A DNA stretch of 64,000 bases from Dongia_A sp035695765 (GTDB lineage Bacteria > Pseudomonadota > Alphaproteobacteria > Dongiales > Dongiaceae). Under the pieces are notes generated by a model. That model was not told the origin of the DNA. It did not search any database and saw only the letters and a program-made list of their open reading frames with translations. Shown here piece by piece: positions 34,212-44,130 of the stretch. The position numbers were made by a program, and so were the translations under genes. The stretch covers positions 3,742 through 67,741 of the forward strand of contig DASRRI010000085.1 in the NCBI GenBank assembly GCA_035695765.1, read 5' to 3'. The first letter of the stretch is position 1, and every line of letters begins with the position of its first letter.

Positions 34212-34919
34212 CTAAGTATCGCTCGTAGAATTACTTGAAGGTTTCGTGACCTTGAGGATCTTGTCGATCGGGAAACCGACCGATCCGACGAACAATTTTA
34301 CTTCGCCGTCGGCCAGTTCGGTCGAATCCACGACCCCGAAGCTAGTGATCTTGGCCGCATAGGTCTTGCCCTGGTCATCGGCATAGGAAACGGCCACGCG
34401 GTAGTCGCCGTCCGGCAGCTGATTGCCGAAGGCGTCCTTGCCGTTCCAATTGACGTCGTAGGTGCCGATGCCGCGGTTGGCCTCCTGCACCAGGACGACC
34501 TGGCCGCTCGAATCGACGACTGTCAGGACAGCCTTGCTGGCGGTCTTGTCGATCTCGTACTGGAACTTCCCCTTGCCGTCCTTCAGGCTGACATGGTCGC
34601 TGTCGACTGCGACCTCGTTGCCGAGGAAGCTGACCGCGCCGAACGCATTGGTGGCCGACTGCAGGCCGATCAGTTTCTCCAGGCTCTTGTTGGAGGAGAT
34701 CTGCTGTTCCACCTGGCTGAATCCCACCAGCTGCTGGGTGAACTGGGCGGTATCCATCGGGTTCAGCGGATCCTGGTTCTGCAGCTGCTTGGTCAGGAGC
34801 AGCAGAAAATTGTTGTAGGTCTCATCGAGGCCCGCGATCGCGTCGTCCGTGCCTGAAGCCGAACTCGCGTTCGACTGGCTGGACTGCGCCATGATCTGCT
34901 GGATATTGGGTATTTCCAT
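34212..34919 (-). CDS. flgD: flagellar hook capping protein FlgD
   Basis: Scaffold for hook assembly. The 235-residue protein has the N-terminal FlgD domain with LTKQLQNQDPLNPMDTAQFTQQLVGFSQVEQQI, which is diagnostic. The C-terminal part has the Ig-like FlgD domain (VDSSGQVVLVQEANRGIG, DVNWNGKDAFGNQLPDGDY). It is last in the hook operon and is followed by hairpins. Confidence 0.96.
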   Translation of the reverse strand: MEIPNIQQIMAQSSQSNASSASGTDDAIAGLDETYNNFLLLLTKQLQNQDPLNPMDTAQFTQQLVGFSQVEQQISSNKSLEKLIGLQSATNAFGAVSFLGNEVAVDSDHVSLKDGKGKFQYEIDKTASKAVLTVVDSSGQVVLVQEANRGIGTYDVNWNGKDAFGNQLPDGDYRVAVSYADDQGKTYAAKITSFGVVDSTELADGEVKLFVGSVGFPIDKILKVTKPSSNSTSDT

Positions 34920-34940
34920 CGTCCTTGCTCCCGGCCTTCG

Positions 34941-36563
34941 TCAGACCTGCAGATTCACCATGCCGGCGGCGGTATCCATGACCTCGGCGGCGCGGCTATC
35001 CAGTTCCTCGCCTTCGGGCTGGATATCCGTGACCGCTCCGCCCGCAACGCGTGCCGCGGACTGGTTCATGTCCTGGGCAAAGTCCTGATCGGTGCCCTGG
35101 CCCAGGCTGAAGGACAGATCGCCGCCCTCCGTATTCAGGCCAGCATCATGCAAGGCGCGTTCCAACCCTTTGACGTCGCGCTGCAGCAGCTCGAGAGTGC
35201 TGGACCGTTCGACCGTCACGGCCGCCGTCACGCGCTTATCCTCGTCGATCTCGAGCTTTACCTGGATGCGGCCGAGCTCGGCCGGGGATAGCTCAATCGA
35301 GAGTTTGCCGGTTCCCTCCCGCAGAGCGCGCTGGATATGGATGGCGACCTGCTCGTGGGCCGGCAGATTTTGCAGGTGCTGTCTCAGCTGGGCCACGAAA
35401 TCCGCGCGCTTGCCGGCTGCGCCCTGCGCCAGATGGAGCGCCCAGCCTGGGCCGCCGCTGTCGGGCGACAGAGACTGGTCGAACGTCTCGCTGGAACTGC
35501 CAGGTTCGCTGGCGGCAACCGGCTGCACCGTTGCCGCCGCATGGGGCGGCACGGGTTGCGGCGCGTTCGCTGCGCGCGGAGATGGGTCGGGCACGTTGGC
35601 ACCGGCGCGCGTCGGCGTCGCCGGCCGCACCTTGGTCTCGGTCGTCGGCCGTGCCGCCTGCACCGGAACTGGTGGAGTTGGTTCCGTGATCGGTGCCTGA
35701 GCCTCTGACATCATCGGCAGGGGCTGCTTGCTTGCTGCCGCCGTCGCGGGTGCGGTCGGGAATTGCGGCGTAGCGCCAGGAGCACTGGTCGCATCCGCAG
35801 GCGCAGCATCGCCGCCGTCCAGGATCGCCAATGCTGCCGACATGTCGGCCGCGGCAGCGGCTTCGGTCGCCGGCTGTTCCTGTCCGCCGTCGGCGGTCGC
35901 TGTATCCTCGCTGGCCGCATTGTCCTGCGCATCAGCGGCTTGCTTGGGCAGGGTCGGGATGGCCTCGCCGTCAGCCGGCACGGGAAGGGGGAGGGCGAGA
36001 TCCGCCGCCGCCGTTTCCGGCTTGCTGTCAGCTGGCTGTTGGTCGGCCGGTTGCACGGCTACCACCAGCGTCGCCGCGGGCTCGGCCGTCGGCAGTGCGC
36101 TGTCGCCCGCCTGTGTGGACTGATCGCCGCTGACCGTCGTTTCAGTCTCGGCGGTCGCATCGGGGGTAGCGTCAGTTTCTTTGGCCGTCGAATCGGTGGG
36201 GGGCGCTGAATCCGCGGGCGCCTTGGCGCAGCTCTCATCGGATGAGCAATCAGGTTCTCCGGCCGATCCGCCAGGCAAGCGGCGATCGGCGGTGTCTTTC
36301 ACCTCCTTCGCCTCGCCGCGGAGGGTCTTCGGATGGGTGATGGTTACGCGCGCCGGTCGGCCCGAAGCCGGTTCAGCGGAGCGCCAAGGTCCTGAGACGT
36401 CGCTCTGCCGCGCCTTGAGCTCCTGCAGATCGGACTCGGCGCGGCGCTTCATCTGGTCCGCCAGCAGATCACCGAACATGTCGGCGCTGGCGCCGGCATT
36501 CTGTCGGCGCCAGTCGACCTTCAGGTCGGTTGCGATCTTGGGCTCGAAATGAACGGTGTCCAT
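34941..36563 (-). CDS. fliK: flagellar hook-length control protein FliK
   Basis: Secreted ruler that sets hook length and triggers export switching. About 540 residues from ATG 36563. The first 400 residues are low-complexity, rich in Ala, Pro, Thr and acidic residues, and serve as the ruler. The C-terminal Flg_hook domain is typical: GTGKLSIELSPAELGRIQVK, then VERSSTLELLQRDVKGLERA. ATG 36563 is chosen over 36569 because an ACAGGA site is well spaced from it. The gene lies 10 bp after flgL. Confidence 0.9.
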   Translation of the reverse strand: MDTVHFEPKIATDLKVDWRRQNAGASADMFGDLLADQMKRRAESDLQELKARQSDVSGPWRSAEPASGRPARVTITHPKTLRGEAKEVKDTADRRLPGGSAGEPDCSSDESCAKAPADSAPPTDSTAKETDATPDATAETETTVSGDQSTQAGDSALPTAEPAATLVVAVQPADQQPADSKPETAAADLALPLPVPADGEAIPTLPKQAADAQDNAASEDTATADGGQEQPATEAAAAADMSAALAILDGGDAAPADATSAPGATPQFPTAPATAAASKQPLPMMSEAQAPITEPTPPVPVQAARPTTETKVRPATPTRAGANVPDPSPRAANAPQPVPPHAAATVQPVAASEPGSSSETFDQSLSPDSGGPGWALHLAQGAAGKRADFVAQLRQHLQNLPAHEQVAIHIQRALREGTGKLSIELSPAELGRIQVKLEIDEDKRVTAAVTVERSSTLELLQRDVKGLERALHDAGLNTEGGDLSFSLGQGTDQDFAQDMNQSAARVAGGAVTDIQPEGEELDSRAAEVMDTAAGMVNLQV

Positions 36564-36573
36564 GCTCATCCTG

Positions 36574-39108
36574 TCAGGCAATGAAATTGACCAGCGATAG
36601 CTTCGAGACCTGCGAATAGACGCCGAAGCTGGCTTGCAATTGCAGCTCGACGGCCTGCAGCTTCGCGGCGACTTCGTTGGGATCGATCGCTTCGATCTTG
36701 TCGCTGTCGGCGACATTGGCGTTGATGGTGGTCTGGTGGGACAGCGTGGTGGCAGCGAACAAGGCGTCGTTTACGGTGTTGTCGCTTTCCAGCGAGCGCA
36801 CGCCGGCCAGCGATTCGGTCGCCAGTTGCTTGGCGATCGTCATCTTGTCCGCATAGGTGTCGGGATCCTGCACCGCGGATTGGGCATAGCGCAGGGCGAG
36901 GGTCAGCTTCTGGAATGCAACTTCGTTGGCGCTGAAGGTGTATTTCACCGACATCTTGTCGGCGACCACGATCGAGGAGCGCTGCCAGGCGAGGGCCGAA
37001 TCCGTCGGCTCCTGATGCACGTTGTAGGCGGTGGGCGTCGGATCGGGCACGGCCACCGGCCGGCTGACCTTCGTCGTCGTTTCCAGTGCAGCGCCGATCG
37101 TGCTCGCGGTCAGGATCAGCTGGCCGCTGCCTGTCGCGCCGGGGACGGCGGAAGCGGGAAAGGCCGGGATCTGCGAATTGATTATCGCCGTCAGGTTGAT
37201 GGCGATGGCATCCATGTCGGCTTCGGCGCCGGTCGTCGTGTAGCGGACAGTGCGGCCATTCACGATGACTTCGTAGATATCGCCCTTGCGGCCGACCGGA
37301 CCGCTCAGCTGTACGGTGTCGATCTGCGGCAGCGGGCCGGCGGGAATGTTGGCGACGATCGTGGTCGTGCTCGGCGCTGCCGTGACGTTCGGTCCCGCAT
37401 CGCTCGACAACAAGGCGGTATAGGTCATTGCGCAGCCCGGCGTGTCGGACGTGATCGCCAGCTTGCCGTTGCGCACGGAAGCCGTCACGCCGATGCCGGC
37501 CGCGTTGATGGCAGAGACGAACTTGGCAGCGATGTCCGCCTCGTCATCGGTGGCAGAGGTGGTTACGGTGAATGGTCCGCCAACCGGCGCGGTGAAGGTC
37601 ATGGCGTATTGATCGCCGGCATCGAGCGGGCCGGGGAATCCGATCTCGTCCTGCTGCGCCACCGGCACGACTGTGCGCTGCGTGGTCTCGATGGTCGGCG
37701 TGTTCTGCACTGTGGCGTGCGACTGAAAGGCGGTGGTGCCGCTCAGCTGCAGCCGGCCGTCGCCGAGGTTGGTCGCGGTGACGCCAAAGGCCGGCTGATA
37801 GTTGGTGATCTTGGACACCAGCTTGTCGACGATGGTGTTGAGGTCCGGCTCATCCCCGGTGGTGCGGTAGCTGATCGTCACGGGCAAGGTATGGGCCGGT
37901 GGATCGGTGATGGTGACGCTATAGATCTCGCCGATCGTGCCGACGGGTCCGCTCAAGCTGATGACGTCGAGCTGGTTGGCGCCGACCGGCACGTTTGCCT
38001 GCACGGTCTCGGCCGTGGAAGGTGTCGGATCATTGCCGGCGATGGCGACGGTGAAGGGGGTGCCGGCCGTATCGGCTGTGATGGTGAAGCCGGTCGCGTC
38101 GATATCCTGAACCGACACGTTGGCGAGCGGACCGACTGCGGCCGCCATCGCCGCCGCCAATTGCTGCTGCGTCAGGGGACCGTTGAAGACCAGCGGGGTG
38201 CCATTGACGGTGATGGTCTCGTTCTGGCCCTGGCCGAGCTGATCCGTAGTGATCCGGGTCACCTGGCGGATCGTTGCCGGCGCGAGCTGCTGCACTGTCC
38301 CGCTCGACGCCGCGTTCTTGGAGCCGCTGGGATCGGGCAGGCGCGACAGGTCGACGACCGGCGCCTGCTCGTTGGCATTGATGCCGCCGAACAGATAGCG
38401 GTCATTCACCTGCTCGTTCAGCAGCGCATTGAGTTCGGTGAGCGCGGTGCTGACCTGCGACACGATGGTCGAAACCTTGCCGGCGCGGGTGAGCGAAGCG
38501 GCGATCGTGTTCTCCGCACCGCCAGTCGCGTTCGTGTTGGTGACGGTCACGTTGAACAGGGCCCCCGGCTGGTTGCCGGTGATCACCAGCCGGTCGCCGC
38601 TGACCTGCGCGGTCGCGCGGATGGCGGGCGTGTAGCTGTTGATCTGGTTGGCGAGGTTGCCGGCGATCTCTTCGAAGCTGCCTTCGGTCCCGTTGGTGAC
38701 GTAGCTGAACAGCACGCCGTCCGCGACCACCTTGTAGATGTCTCCGGTGTCGCCGAGGTCGCCGCTGAAGGTGACCGTGTGCTGCTGCTTGACCGGCGGG
38801 TCGGTGTTGGGCGCCGTGAACGCCTGCACCATCGTGGCATTGATGTCTTCGATGCTGGTCAGCACGCGGTCATAGGCCTTGACGTCGGTCGAGGCGCTTT
38901 TGATCGATTCAATGTAGCCCTGCCGGCGGGCGATCTCGGCGCGCAGATCGACCAGGCGCTGCGCTTCCACGCCATAGGTCGTGAGGTCGGTCGAATTCTT
39001 GCCGCTGTTGATCTGCTGGGTAAGCTGCGCCAGCGAGGTCTGCAGCTTCTGGAAGCCGTTGACGTTGGAGAGATACGCGGCGTAGGTCGAGTATCCGTTG
39101 ACGGGCAT
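36574..39108 (-). CDS. flgL: enlarged hook-filament junction protein FlgL
   Basis: HAP3 joins hook and filament. The 844-residue protein is far above the usual 300-400. Conserved flagellin-like helices lie at both ends: N-terminal NGFQKLQTSLAQLTQQINSG with DLTTYGVEAQRLVDLRAEI, and C-terminal LALRYAQSAV through VYSQVSKLSLVNFIA. Between them are four full copies (about 105-190, 374-470, 483-571, 588-682) and one short copy (293-358) of a module with the pattern D.I.LSGPVG..GDIY.V.I.G..V.Y, then a stretch ending IN. The same module occurs in FlgE and FlgK. Confidence 0.93.
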   Translation of the reverse strand: MPVNGYSTYAAYLSNVNGFQKLQTSLAQLTQQINSGKNSTDLTTYGVEAQRLVDLRAEIARRQGYIESIKSASTDVKAYDRVLTSIEDINATMVQAFTAPNTDPPVKQQHTVTFSGDLGDTGDIYKVVADGVLFSYVTNGTEGSFEEIAGNLANQINSYTPAIRATAQVSGDRLVITGNQPGALFNVTVTNTNATGGAENTIAASLTRAGKVSTIVSQVSTALTELNALLNEQVNDRYLFGGINANEQAPVVDLSRLPDPSGSKNAASSGTVQQLAPATIRQVTRITTDQLGQGQNETITVNGTPLVFNGPLTQQQLAAAMAAAVGPLANVSVQDIDATGFTITADTAGTPFTVAIAGNDPTPSTAETVQANVPVGANQLDVISLSGPVGTIGEIYSVTITDPPAHTLPVTISYRTTGDEPDLNTIVDKLVSKITNYQPAFGVTATNLGDGRLQLSGTTAFQSHATVQNTPTIETTQRTVVPVAQQDEIGFPGPLDAGDQYAMTFTAPVGGPFTVTTSATDDEADIAAKFVSAINAAGIGVTASVRNGKLAITSDTPGCAMTYTALLSSDAGPNVTAAPSTTTIVANIPAGPLPQIDTVQLSGPVGRKGDIYEVIVNGRTVRYTTTGAEADMDAIAINLTAIINSQIPAFPASAVPGATGSGQLILTASTIGAALETTTKVSRPVAVPDPTPTAYNVHQEPTDSALAWQRSSIVVADKMSVKYTFSANEVAFQKLTLALRYAQSAVQDPDTYADKMTIAKQLATESLAGVRSLESDNTVNDALFAATTLSHQTTINANVADSDKIEAIDPNEVAAKLQAVELQLQASFGVYSQVSKLSLVNFIA

Positions 39109-39124
39109 TTTTCTTTCCTCGTCC

Positions 39125-40840
39125 TTACCGCGACACGGCTGCTTGCAGCGTGTCGAACAAAGTCTGGATCACCGTGATCAGCCGGGCCGAGGCGGCATAG
39201 GCGTTCTGCAGCACCTGCAGATTGGCCAGCTCCTCGTCCAGATTGACGCCGGTATCCTGCTGGTAGCGCTGCTCGGTCATCTTCAGGGTGTCGGCATTCA
39301 GCTTGGCGCTGTCGCTCACCAGCTTGGCATTGGTGCTGGAAATGCCGACGATTCCCGACATCAGTCCCTTGTAGGAGACGTTGGTGAGGCTGAGGCCGAC
39401 CGCGATGAAGTTGCGGTCGTTGCTGTTGAGCGCGGTGACGACATTGGCAGCGGAATTCTTCTTCAGCTGCTGCGTACCGGACTGCAGCTCCTTGTTGACG
39501 CTGAACGTATAGCGGTCGGTATTGGTGAAGAAGCCCTGCGAGAGCTCCGGCAGTTGGCCGTTGACAGTGCTGACGACCGTGAAGGGGTCATTGTTGTCGT
39601 CGGAAACCAGCTGCAGCGATGCGATGCCGTTGAGAGCGGTCACGTTCAGCGTCGAATCAGCATTGATGAGGCCTGTGAGCTTCTGGGCGATCTGGTCGAA
39701 GTTGGTGTCGTTCTGGGTTGCGGTGTAGCTGAAGGTCTTGCCCTTGACCGTGATCTCGAAGACATCGCCTTCCGCTAGGCTTCCATTGAGGAAGACGGTG
39801 CTCATCTGCGGGGTCGAGACGGTCGGCTGAACGGTGGTCAAGCTGGATGCGCTGACCCGCAGCGAGCTGATGGAATTGTTGTAGGCCGCCGCGAAGGTCG
39901 CGGGCGTGCCGGTCGTGCTGGTGAAGGCGCTGACAACCATGTCGAGCTGCGAGCGCAGCTTGCGGATGACTTCGCTGGCGGGATCGGCGCTGGCCGGCTG
40001 CCCGGCCGAAGTGCCGTCGTACCGCAGGTTCAGGAGCGCCTTGATCTTGCCCTCGCGCAGCAGCCCGTTGACCGAAGCGCCGGTATCGACCGAGATGACG
40101 TTCGTGCCGTCGAAGTCGAAGCGCGCGGGTGCGCCATCCAGCAGCGACAGGCCGGCAGGCGTGAACAAGGCGATTGCCCCGTTCTCGCGGTCGACCGAGC
40201 GGACGTCGACCAGATTGGCGATCTCGCGCACGATGCTATCGCGCTGGTCGATCAGGTCCAACCTGTCCGCGCCATTGGGATCGGACGCCTTGATGCGCAG
40301 GTTCAGTTCGAAGACTTTGACGAGCTTGTCGTTGAGATCGTCGGTTGCGGCATCCAGATCCTTCCGGATGTCCGCATCGATCTGGTCAATGCCCTCGCTC
40401 AGCCGGCGCACTTCCGAGGCCAGCCGGTCGCCGAGCGCGATGATCTGGCGCTGGGCCGCTGCGCTTTCCGGCTGAGACTGGAAGCTCTGCCATGCGGCGG
40501 TGAACTCGTTGAACAGGGTCGGCAGGGCCGCAGTATCGGAACTCGCGCCGAGGAGGCTCTGGATGCGGCCGAGATATTCCTGCTGCGTGTTGGTGAGGCC
40601 ATTGGTCGAGGTGAAGGATTCGAATTGGCGGCGCAGCGACGCGCTGATGGTCGCCTGATAGCCGGCAATCTGCACGCCGCCGACCTGGCCTTCGCCCAGG
40701 TTCGCCGATTCCCGCACCAGCGTCTTCTTGGTGTAGCCGGGATCGTTCGCATGGGCGACGTTGGCGGAGACCAACTGCACATGCGCCTGATTGACCCGGA
40801 GCCCGGAGATCGCGGCGCTGAGGGCTGCGTCCAAGGACAT
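39125..40840 (-). CDS. flgK: hook-filament junction protein FlgK
   Basis: HAP1 sits between hook and FlgL. The 571-residue protein begins MSLDAALSAAISGLRVNQAH, with the FlgK rod-hook motif (SANVAHANDPGYTKKTLV). Its C-terminus (VNLDEELANLQVLQNAYAAS, then LITVIQTLFDTLQAAVSR) is the standard paired helix. One copy of the module seen in FlgL and FlgE lies at about 343-430 (STVFLNGSLAEGDVFEITVK). It is 26 bp after flgE. Confidence 0.96.
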   Translation of the reverse strand: MSLDAALSAAISGLRVNQAHVQLVSANVAHANDPGYTKKTLVRESANLGEGQVGGVQIAGYQATISASLRRQFESFTSTNGLTNTQQEYLGRIQSLLGASSDTAALPTLFNEFTAAWQSFQSQPESAAAQRQIIALGDRLASEVRRLSEGIDQIDADIRKDLDAATDDLNDKLVKVFELNLRIKASDPNGADRLDLIDQRDSIVREIANLVDVRSVDRENGAIALFTPAGLSLLDGAPARFDFDGTNVISVDTGASVNGLLREGKIKALLNLRYDGTSAGQPASADPASEVIRKLRSQLDMVVSAFTSTTGTPATFAAAYNNSISSLRVSASSLTTVQPTVSTPQMSTVFLNGSLAEGDVFEITVKGKTFSYTATQNDTNFDQIAQKLTGLINADSTLNVTALNGIASLQLVSDDNNDPFTVVSTVNGQLPELSQGFFTNTDRYTFSVNKELQSGTQQLKKNSAANVVTALNSNDRNFIAVGLSLTNVSYKGLMSGIVGISSTNAKLVSDSAKLNADTLKMTEQRYQQDTGVNLDEELANLQVLQNAYAASARLITVIQTLFDTLQAAVSR

Positions 40841-40866
40841 GGATTCACCTGTTCCGGATTACTCGG

Positions 40867-43134
40867 TTACCGCTTGATGTTGATGATGTCGGCCAGCATC
40901 TCGTCGGCGGTCGTGATCACGCGAGTGTTGGCCGAGAAGGAGCGCTGCGTGACGATCATCTTGGAGAACTCGTCCGCAATGTCGACGTTGGAGCCTTCCA
41001 GGGCGCTGCCGCGCAGCGTGCCCGCGCCGTTGTCACCGGCATTGCCGATCCGCACCGCGCCGCTGTCGAAGGTCTCGGTGAAGCCCTGCGCCACTTCGCG
41101 CTGCAAGGCGTTCGCGTCATTGAACTGGGCGATCGGCACGCGGAAGAAGATGCGGCTGCGGCCGTTGTCGTATTGCAGCTCGACGTCGCCATTGTCGCGG
41201 ATGCGGACGTCCTTCAACAGTCCCTGCGGCACGCCGTCCTGGGTCAGGCGCGACACGTCGATGTTGTCGCCCCCGAACTGGGTCAAGCCCGCGGTCGTCT
41301 GGAACTGGCCCAGATTGAGGTCGATGGTCTGTGCGCCAAGGCCGTAATCGACCGTGAAGGTGACATTGACGTCCTGTCCCGCGGTCTGCAGCACCGGAAC
41401 CGAGGCGTTGCCGGATGGATTGAACTGGTTCGAGACGGCGACAACCTTGCCGGCGGTCGCCGGAGTCTGGCCGAACTGGACGTCGATGAAGCCTGGGACC
41501 GTGCCGTTGGTGGCGGTGGCGGACGAGGTGAACGGCACGCCGGCATTGGTCGCCGTCAGCGAGATCACGCCGGCGGCCGCGGTCGCGGTGATGCCGAGGC
41601 CGGGATTGGCGTTGATCTGATCGGCGAAACGCGTAGCAAGGTCGCTGAGGCTGGTCTCGGTGCCATCCGCGACATAGGCGATCGACTGCGTGCCGATGGT
41701 GAGCGTGTAGGTATCGCCGATTTCGCCGGGGCCGACCGTGCCACCCAGCGTCAACGTGTCGGTCTGCGCCACTGCCGCAACGTTCGTGGTGGTGACCGCC
41801 GCTGCGCTCGGTACGTCGCTGCTGGCGGAGGTCGGCGCCGACGTGCCGCCGAACGCGATCGTGAAGGTGCCGAGCGCGGGGTCGGACTGGATGAGCAGGC
41901 GGCCCGCATTGTTGGGATCGGCGATGGCGGTGACCTGGGGACCGACCGTGACGTCGGCGTTGATCGCGGTGACCAGGGCATCGCGAACCGCGGTGGCGCT
42001 GGCCAGCGGACCGGTCACGGTAACGGTGGTGCCGTTGATCGTGACGCTCGCGGTGTCGGTGACCAGCGGAAGGGCGACGACGTCGACGCCTTCGAGCTGG
42101 CCGGAACCGTTGCCGGCGAGGATTGCCGTAAAGGGCGTGCCGGCGGTATCCGCCACGATCTGGAACGTGTTACCGACGACGTTGCTCCCGGTGACGATCC
42201 CGCCCATGCCGGCGTTGCCGTTGATGGCCGCGACCAGCTGCGAAGCGGCCTGGGTTGCGGTATAACCGGTCGAAGGTGCCGTCACCGAGATGCTGTTGGC
42301 GCCGATGGTGAGGGTGATGGTGCGGCCCGGCGCCATGCCGGTGGTGGGCAGCGTGATGGTGTCGACCTGGGCGACCGGAGCCACGTTGGCCTGAAGCGTC
42401 GCGGTCGCAGCGGTCTGATCGTTGACGCCGCTGATGGTGCCGTTGACGGGGTCGAGCGTGCTGTCCGCCGCCTCGATATCCAGCTTCCACAGATTGTCGG
42501 CCCGCTTGGTCCAGACCAGCGAGACGTTATGCGGGTTGCCGAGCGCGTCGAACACCTGGACGCTGGTCGGGCTCAGGGGCGGGGTCGGATTGACTTCGGA
42601 ATTGGCCGGCAGGTTGCCGACGAACTCGATCTCGCTGGTCGGCGTCGGCTCGTCGATCACCTGGGAGATCTGAATCGGCGACACGACCGAGGTGTCGGGG
42701 ACGCCGGTCTCCGGATCGACCGCCCAGCCATTCAGGTAATAATTGCCGTTGTTGACCAGGTAGCCGTCGCGATTGACCTCGAAGTCGCCGGCGCGCGTGT
42801 AATAACGCAGCGCGTCGAACGTGGTCTGGGTCGCGGTCTGGTTGCTCGCACGGCTGACGACGAAGAAGCCGTTGCCGGTGACGGCGAGGTTGGTGTTGTT
42901 CTGGGTCTGGGTGATGTTGCCCTGGACATTGTTGGCGAAGAAGGGCGATGCGATCACGCCGCCGGGCGAATGCAGGTTCGAATTGGAGACCGTGATCAGG
43001 GTCTCGAACCGCGTATCGACTTTCTTGTAGCCGGTGGTCTGCGAGTTCGCGATGTTGTCGGAGATGTGTCCGAGCGACCGCGACTGCGCGTTGACGCCGC
43101 TGACCGCCGTAAACATCGCGCCAAGAATGCTCAT
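40867..43134 (-). CDS. flgE: enlarged flagellar hook protein FlgE
   Basis: Forms the hook. It begins MSILGAMFTAVSGVNAQSRS, with IANSQTTGYKKVDTRFETL and the C-terminal SNVDIADEFSKMIVTQRSFS and MLADIINIKR, all FlgE hallmarks. At 755 residues it is nearly twice the usual 400-450. The surplus (about 245-540) is three copies of a module such as TLTLGGTVGPGEIGDTYTLT, which also occurs in FlgK and FlgL. First gene of the hook operon; a sigma-54 element lies 45 bp upstream. Confidence 0.95.
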   Translation of the reverse strand: MSILGAMFTAVSGVNAQSRSLGHISDNIANSQTTGYKKVDTRFETLITVSNSNLHSPGGVIASPFFANNVQGNITQTQNNTNLAVTGNGFFVVSRASNQTATQTTFDALRYYTRAGDFEVNRDGYLVNNGNYYLNGWAVDPETGVPDTSVVSPIQISQVIDEPTPTSEIEFVGNLPANSEVNPTPPLSPTSVQVFDALGNPHNVSLVWTKRADNLWKLDIEAADSTLDPVNGTISGVNDQTAATATLQANVAPVAQVDTITLPTTGMAPGRTITLTIGANSISVTAPSTGYTATQAASQLVAAINGNAGMGGIVTGSNVVGNTFQIVADTAGTPFTAILAGNGSGQLEGVDVVALPLVTDTASVTINGTTVTVTGPLASATAVRDALVTAINADVTVGPQVTAIADPNNAGRLLIQSDPALGTFTIAFGGTSAPTSASSDVPSAAAVTTTNVAAVAQTDTLTLGGTVGPGEIGDTYTLTIGTQSIAYVADGTETSLSDLATRFADQINANPGLGITATAAAGVISLTATNAGVPFTSSATATNGTVPGFIDVQFGQTPATAGKVVAVSNQFNPSGNASVPVLQTAGQDVNVTFTVDYGLGAQTIDLNLGQFQTTAGLTQFGGDNIDVSRLTQDGVPQGLLKDVRIRDNGDVELQYDNGRSRIFFRVPIAQFNDANALQREVAQGFTETFDSGAVRIGNAGDNGAGTLRGSALEGSNVDIADEFSKMIVTQRSFSANTRVITTADEMLADIINIKR

Positions 43135-43178
43135 TTCAGGCCTCTTCTCATAGGGATGATCCCAGGTAGTGGCTCTAA

Positions 43179-43194
43179 TGCAAGGCGCGGGCCA
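43179..43194 (-). promoter_or_regulatory. sigma-54 promoter of flgE
   Basis: On the minus strand TGGCCC-GCGCC-TTGCA has the invariant GG-N10-GC of -24/-12 promoters, 45 bp from the flgE ATG. A possible FlbD half-site (CCGGCAA, complement of 43314-43320) lies about 120 bp upstream, a normal enhancer distance. Confidence 0.7.
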
Positions 43195-43377
43195 AGCCCG
43201 CGGTGCCGTAATAGTTCCGCTATTTCAGAGAGTTGAATGGTGCGAGAGAGCGTGCATCCGGCGCTGGCTATCTCACCCTGGCTCGGTCAGTCCTGCTGGG
43301 TGGGCGTCCTTTTTTGCCGGGCGCGGCGGACGCCGGGCTTCACACCCGATTAACCATAACCGCGGTATCACTCGGCG

Positions 43378-44124
43378 ATGGCGATGAATGTCCTCCTCCT
43401 TTCCGTGCTTCAGCAATTGCGGCCTCATTTGCCGGCCGCGGCGCACGTCTGCTGTCTCGGCTATCCCGACATCCTGGTCTCCGAGGAGCAGGCGCGGCAG
43501 ATCCTGGGGCCGGAGATAGCGGCGCGCCTCAGCTACCGTGCGGATTCAGAGGAGATTCTCGCCTGGCATCGGTTGGAGAGCCGGCTCGACCGGGTGATCG
43601 ATGCGGAGGCGCTGTTCGCCGCCATGGGCATGCGGTTCACCGCCGTGGATCTCGTTGCCTCGCGCGGCAAGGAGCGGATCGTCAACCTCAACGAACCGCT
43701 CGCTCCGGACCTCGTGGGAACATTCGACGTCGTGCTCGATGCCGGCACGATGGAACATTGCTTCAATGTCGGCCAGGCGGTGCGGAACATCGTCGACATG
43801 GCCAAGGTCGGAGGCTTCGTCATCCATCTCAACCCGATGGCGATGATCAACCACGGCTTCTTCAATTTCTCTCCCACCTTCTATCACGACTTCTACGGAC
43901 AGAACGGGCATCAGCTCGTATCGCCGATCTATGGCGTCGTGGTCGATGGAATCGAGGTCGCCTCCTACAAGGTGGATCCGATCGGCAGGTTCAACGCGAA
44001 TGATGCCAACGCCATGGTCATGTGCGTGGCACGCAAAGCGCACGATCGTTCGCCGGTTTGGCCGATGCAGTCCAAATACCTGATGTTTCCCAGCCTCAAG
44101 GCCGAGGAAACGAAGGCGATCTAA
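43378..44124 (+). CDS. putative class I methyltransferase
   Basis: A 248-residue protein with a methyltransferase-like centre: FTAVDLVASRGKERIVNLN, TFDVVLDAGTMEHCFNVGQA and VGGFVIHLNPMAMINHG, where DAGTMEH occupies the motif around the strand-4 acid. The N-terminal 80 residues are unassigned. The substrate is unknown; the position between hook and flagellin genes and next to glycosyltransferases suggests methylation of a flagellin glycan or its precursor. A TTAACCAT CtrA half-site lies 20 bp upstream (43350). Confidence 0.65.
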   Translation: MAMNVLLLSVLQQLRPHLPAAAHVCCLGYPDILVSEEQARQILGPEIAARLSYRADSEEILAWHRLESRLDRVIDAEALFAAMGMRFTAVDLVASRGKERIVNLNEPLAPDLVGTFDVVLDAGTMEHCFNVGQAVRNIVDMAKVGGFVIHLNPMAMINHGFFNFSPTFYHDFYGQNGHQLVSPIYGVVVDGIEVASYKVDPIGRFNANDANAMVMCVARKAHDRSPVWPMQSKYLMFPSLKAEETKAI

Positions 44125-44130
44125 GGGCCG

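Noticed and set aside
36634..39177. 847-codon open frame on the plus strand
   Set aside because: It lies antisense to flgL, its composition (Arg/Gly/Asp-rich) is a typical GC-rich shadow, and it has no domain or start signal.
41173..43236. 687-codon open frame on the plus strand
   Set aside because: Antisense shadow of flgE; the flgE reading has unmistakable hook motifs at both ends.
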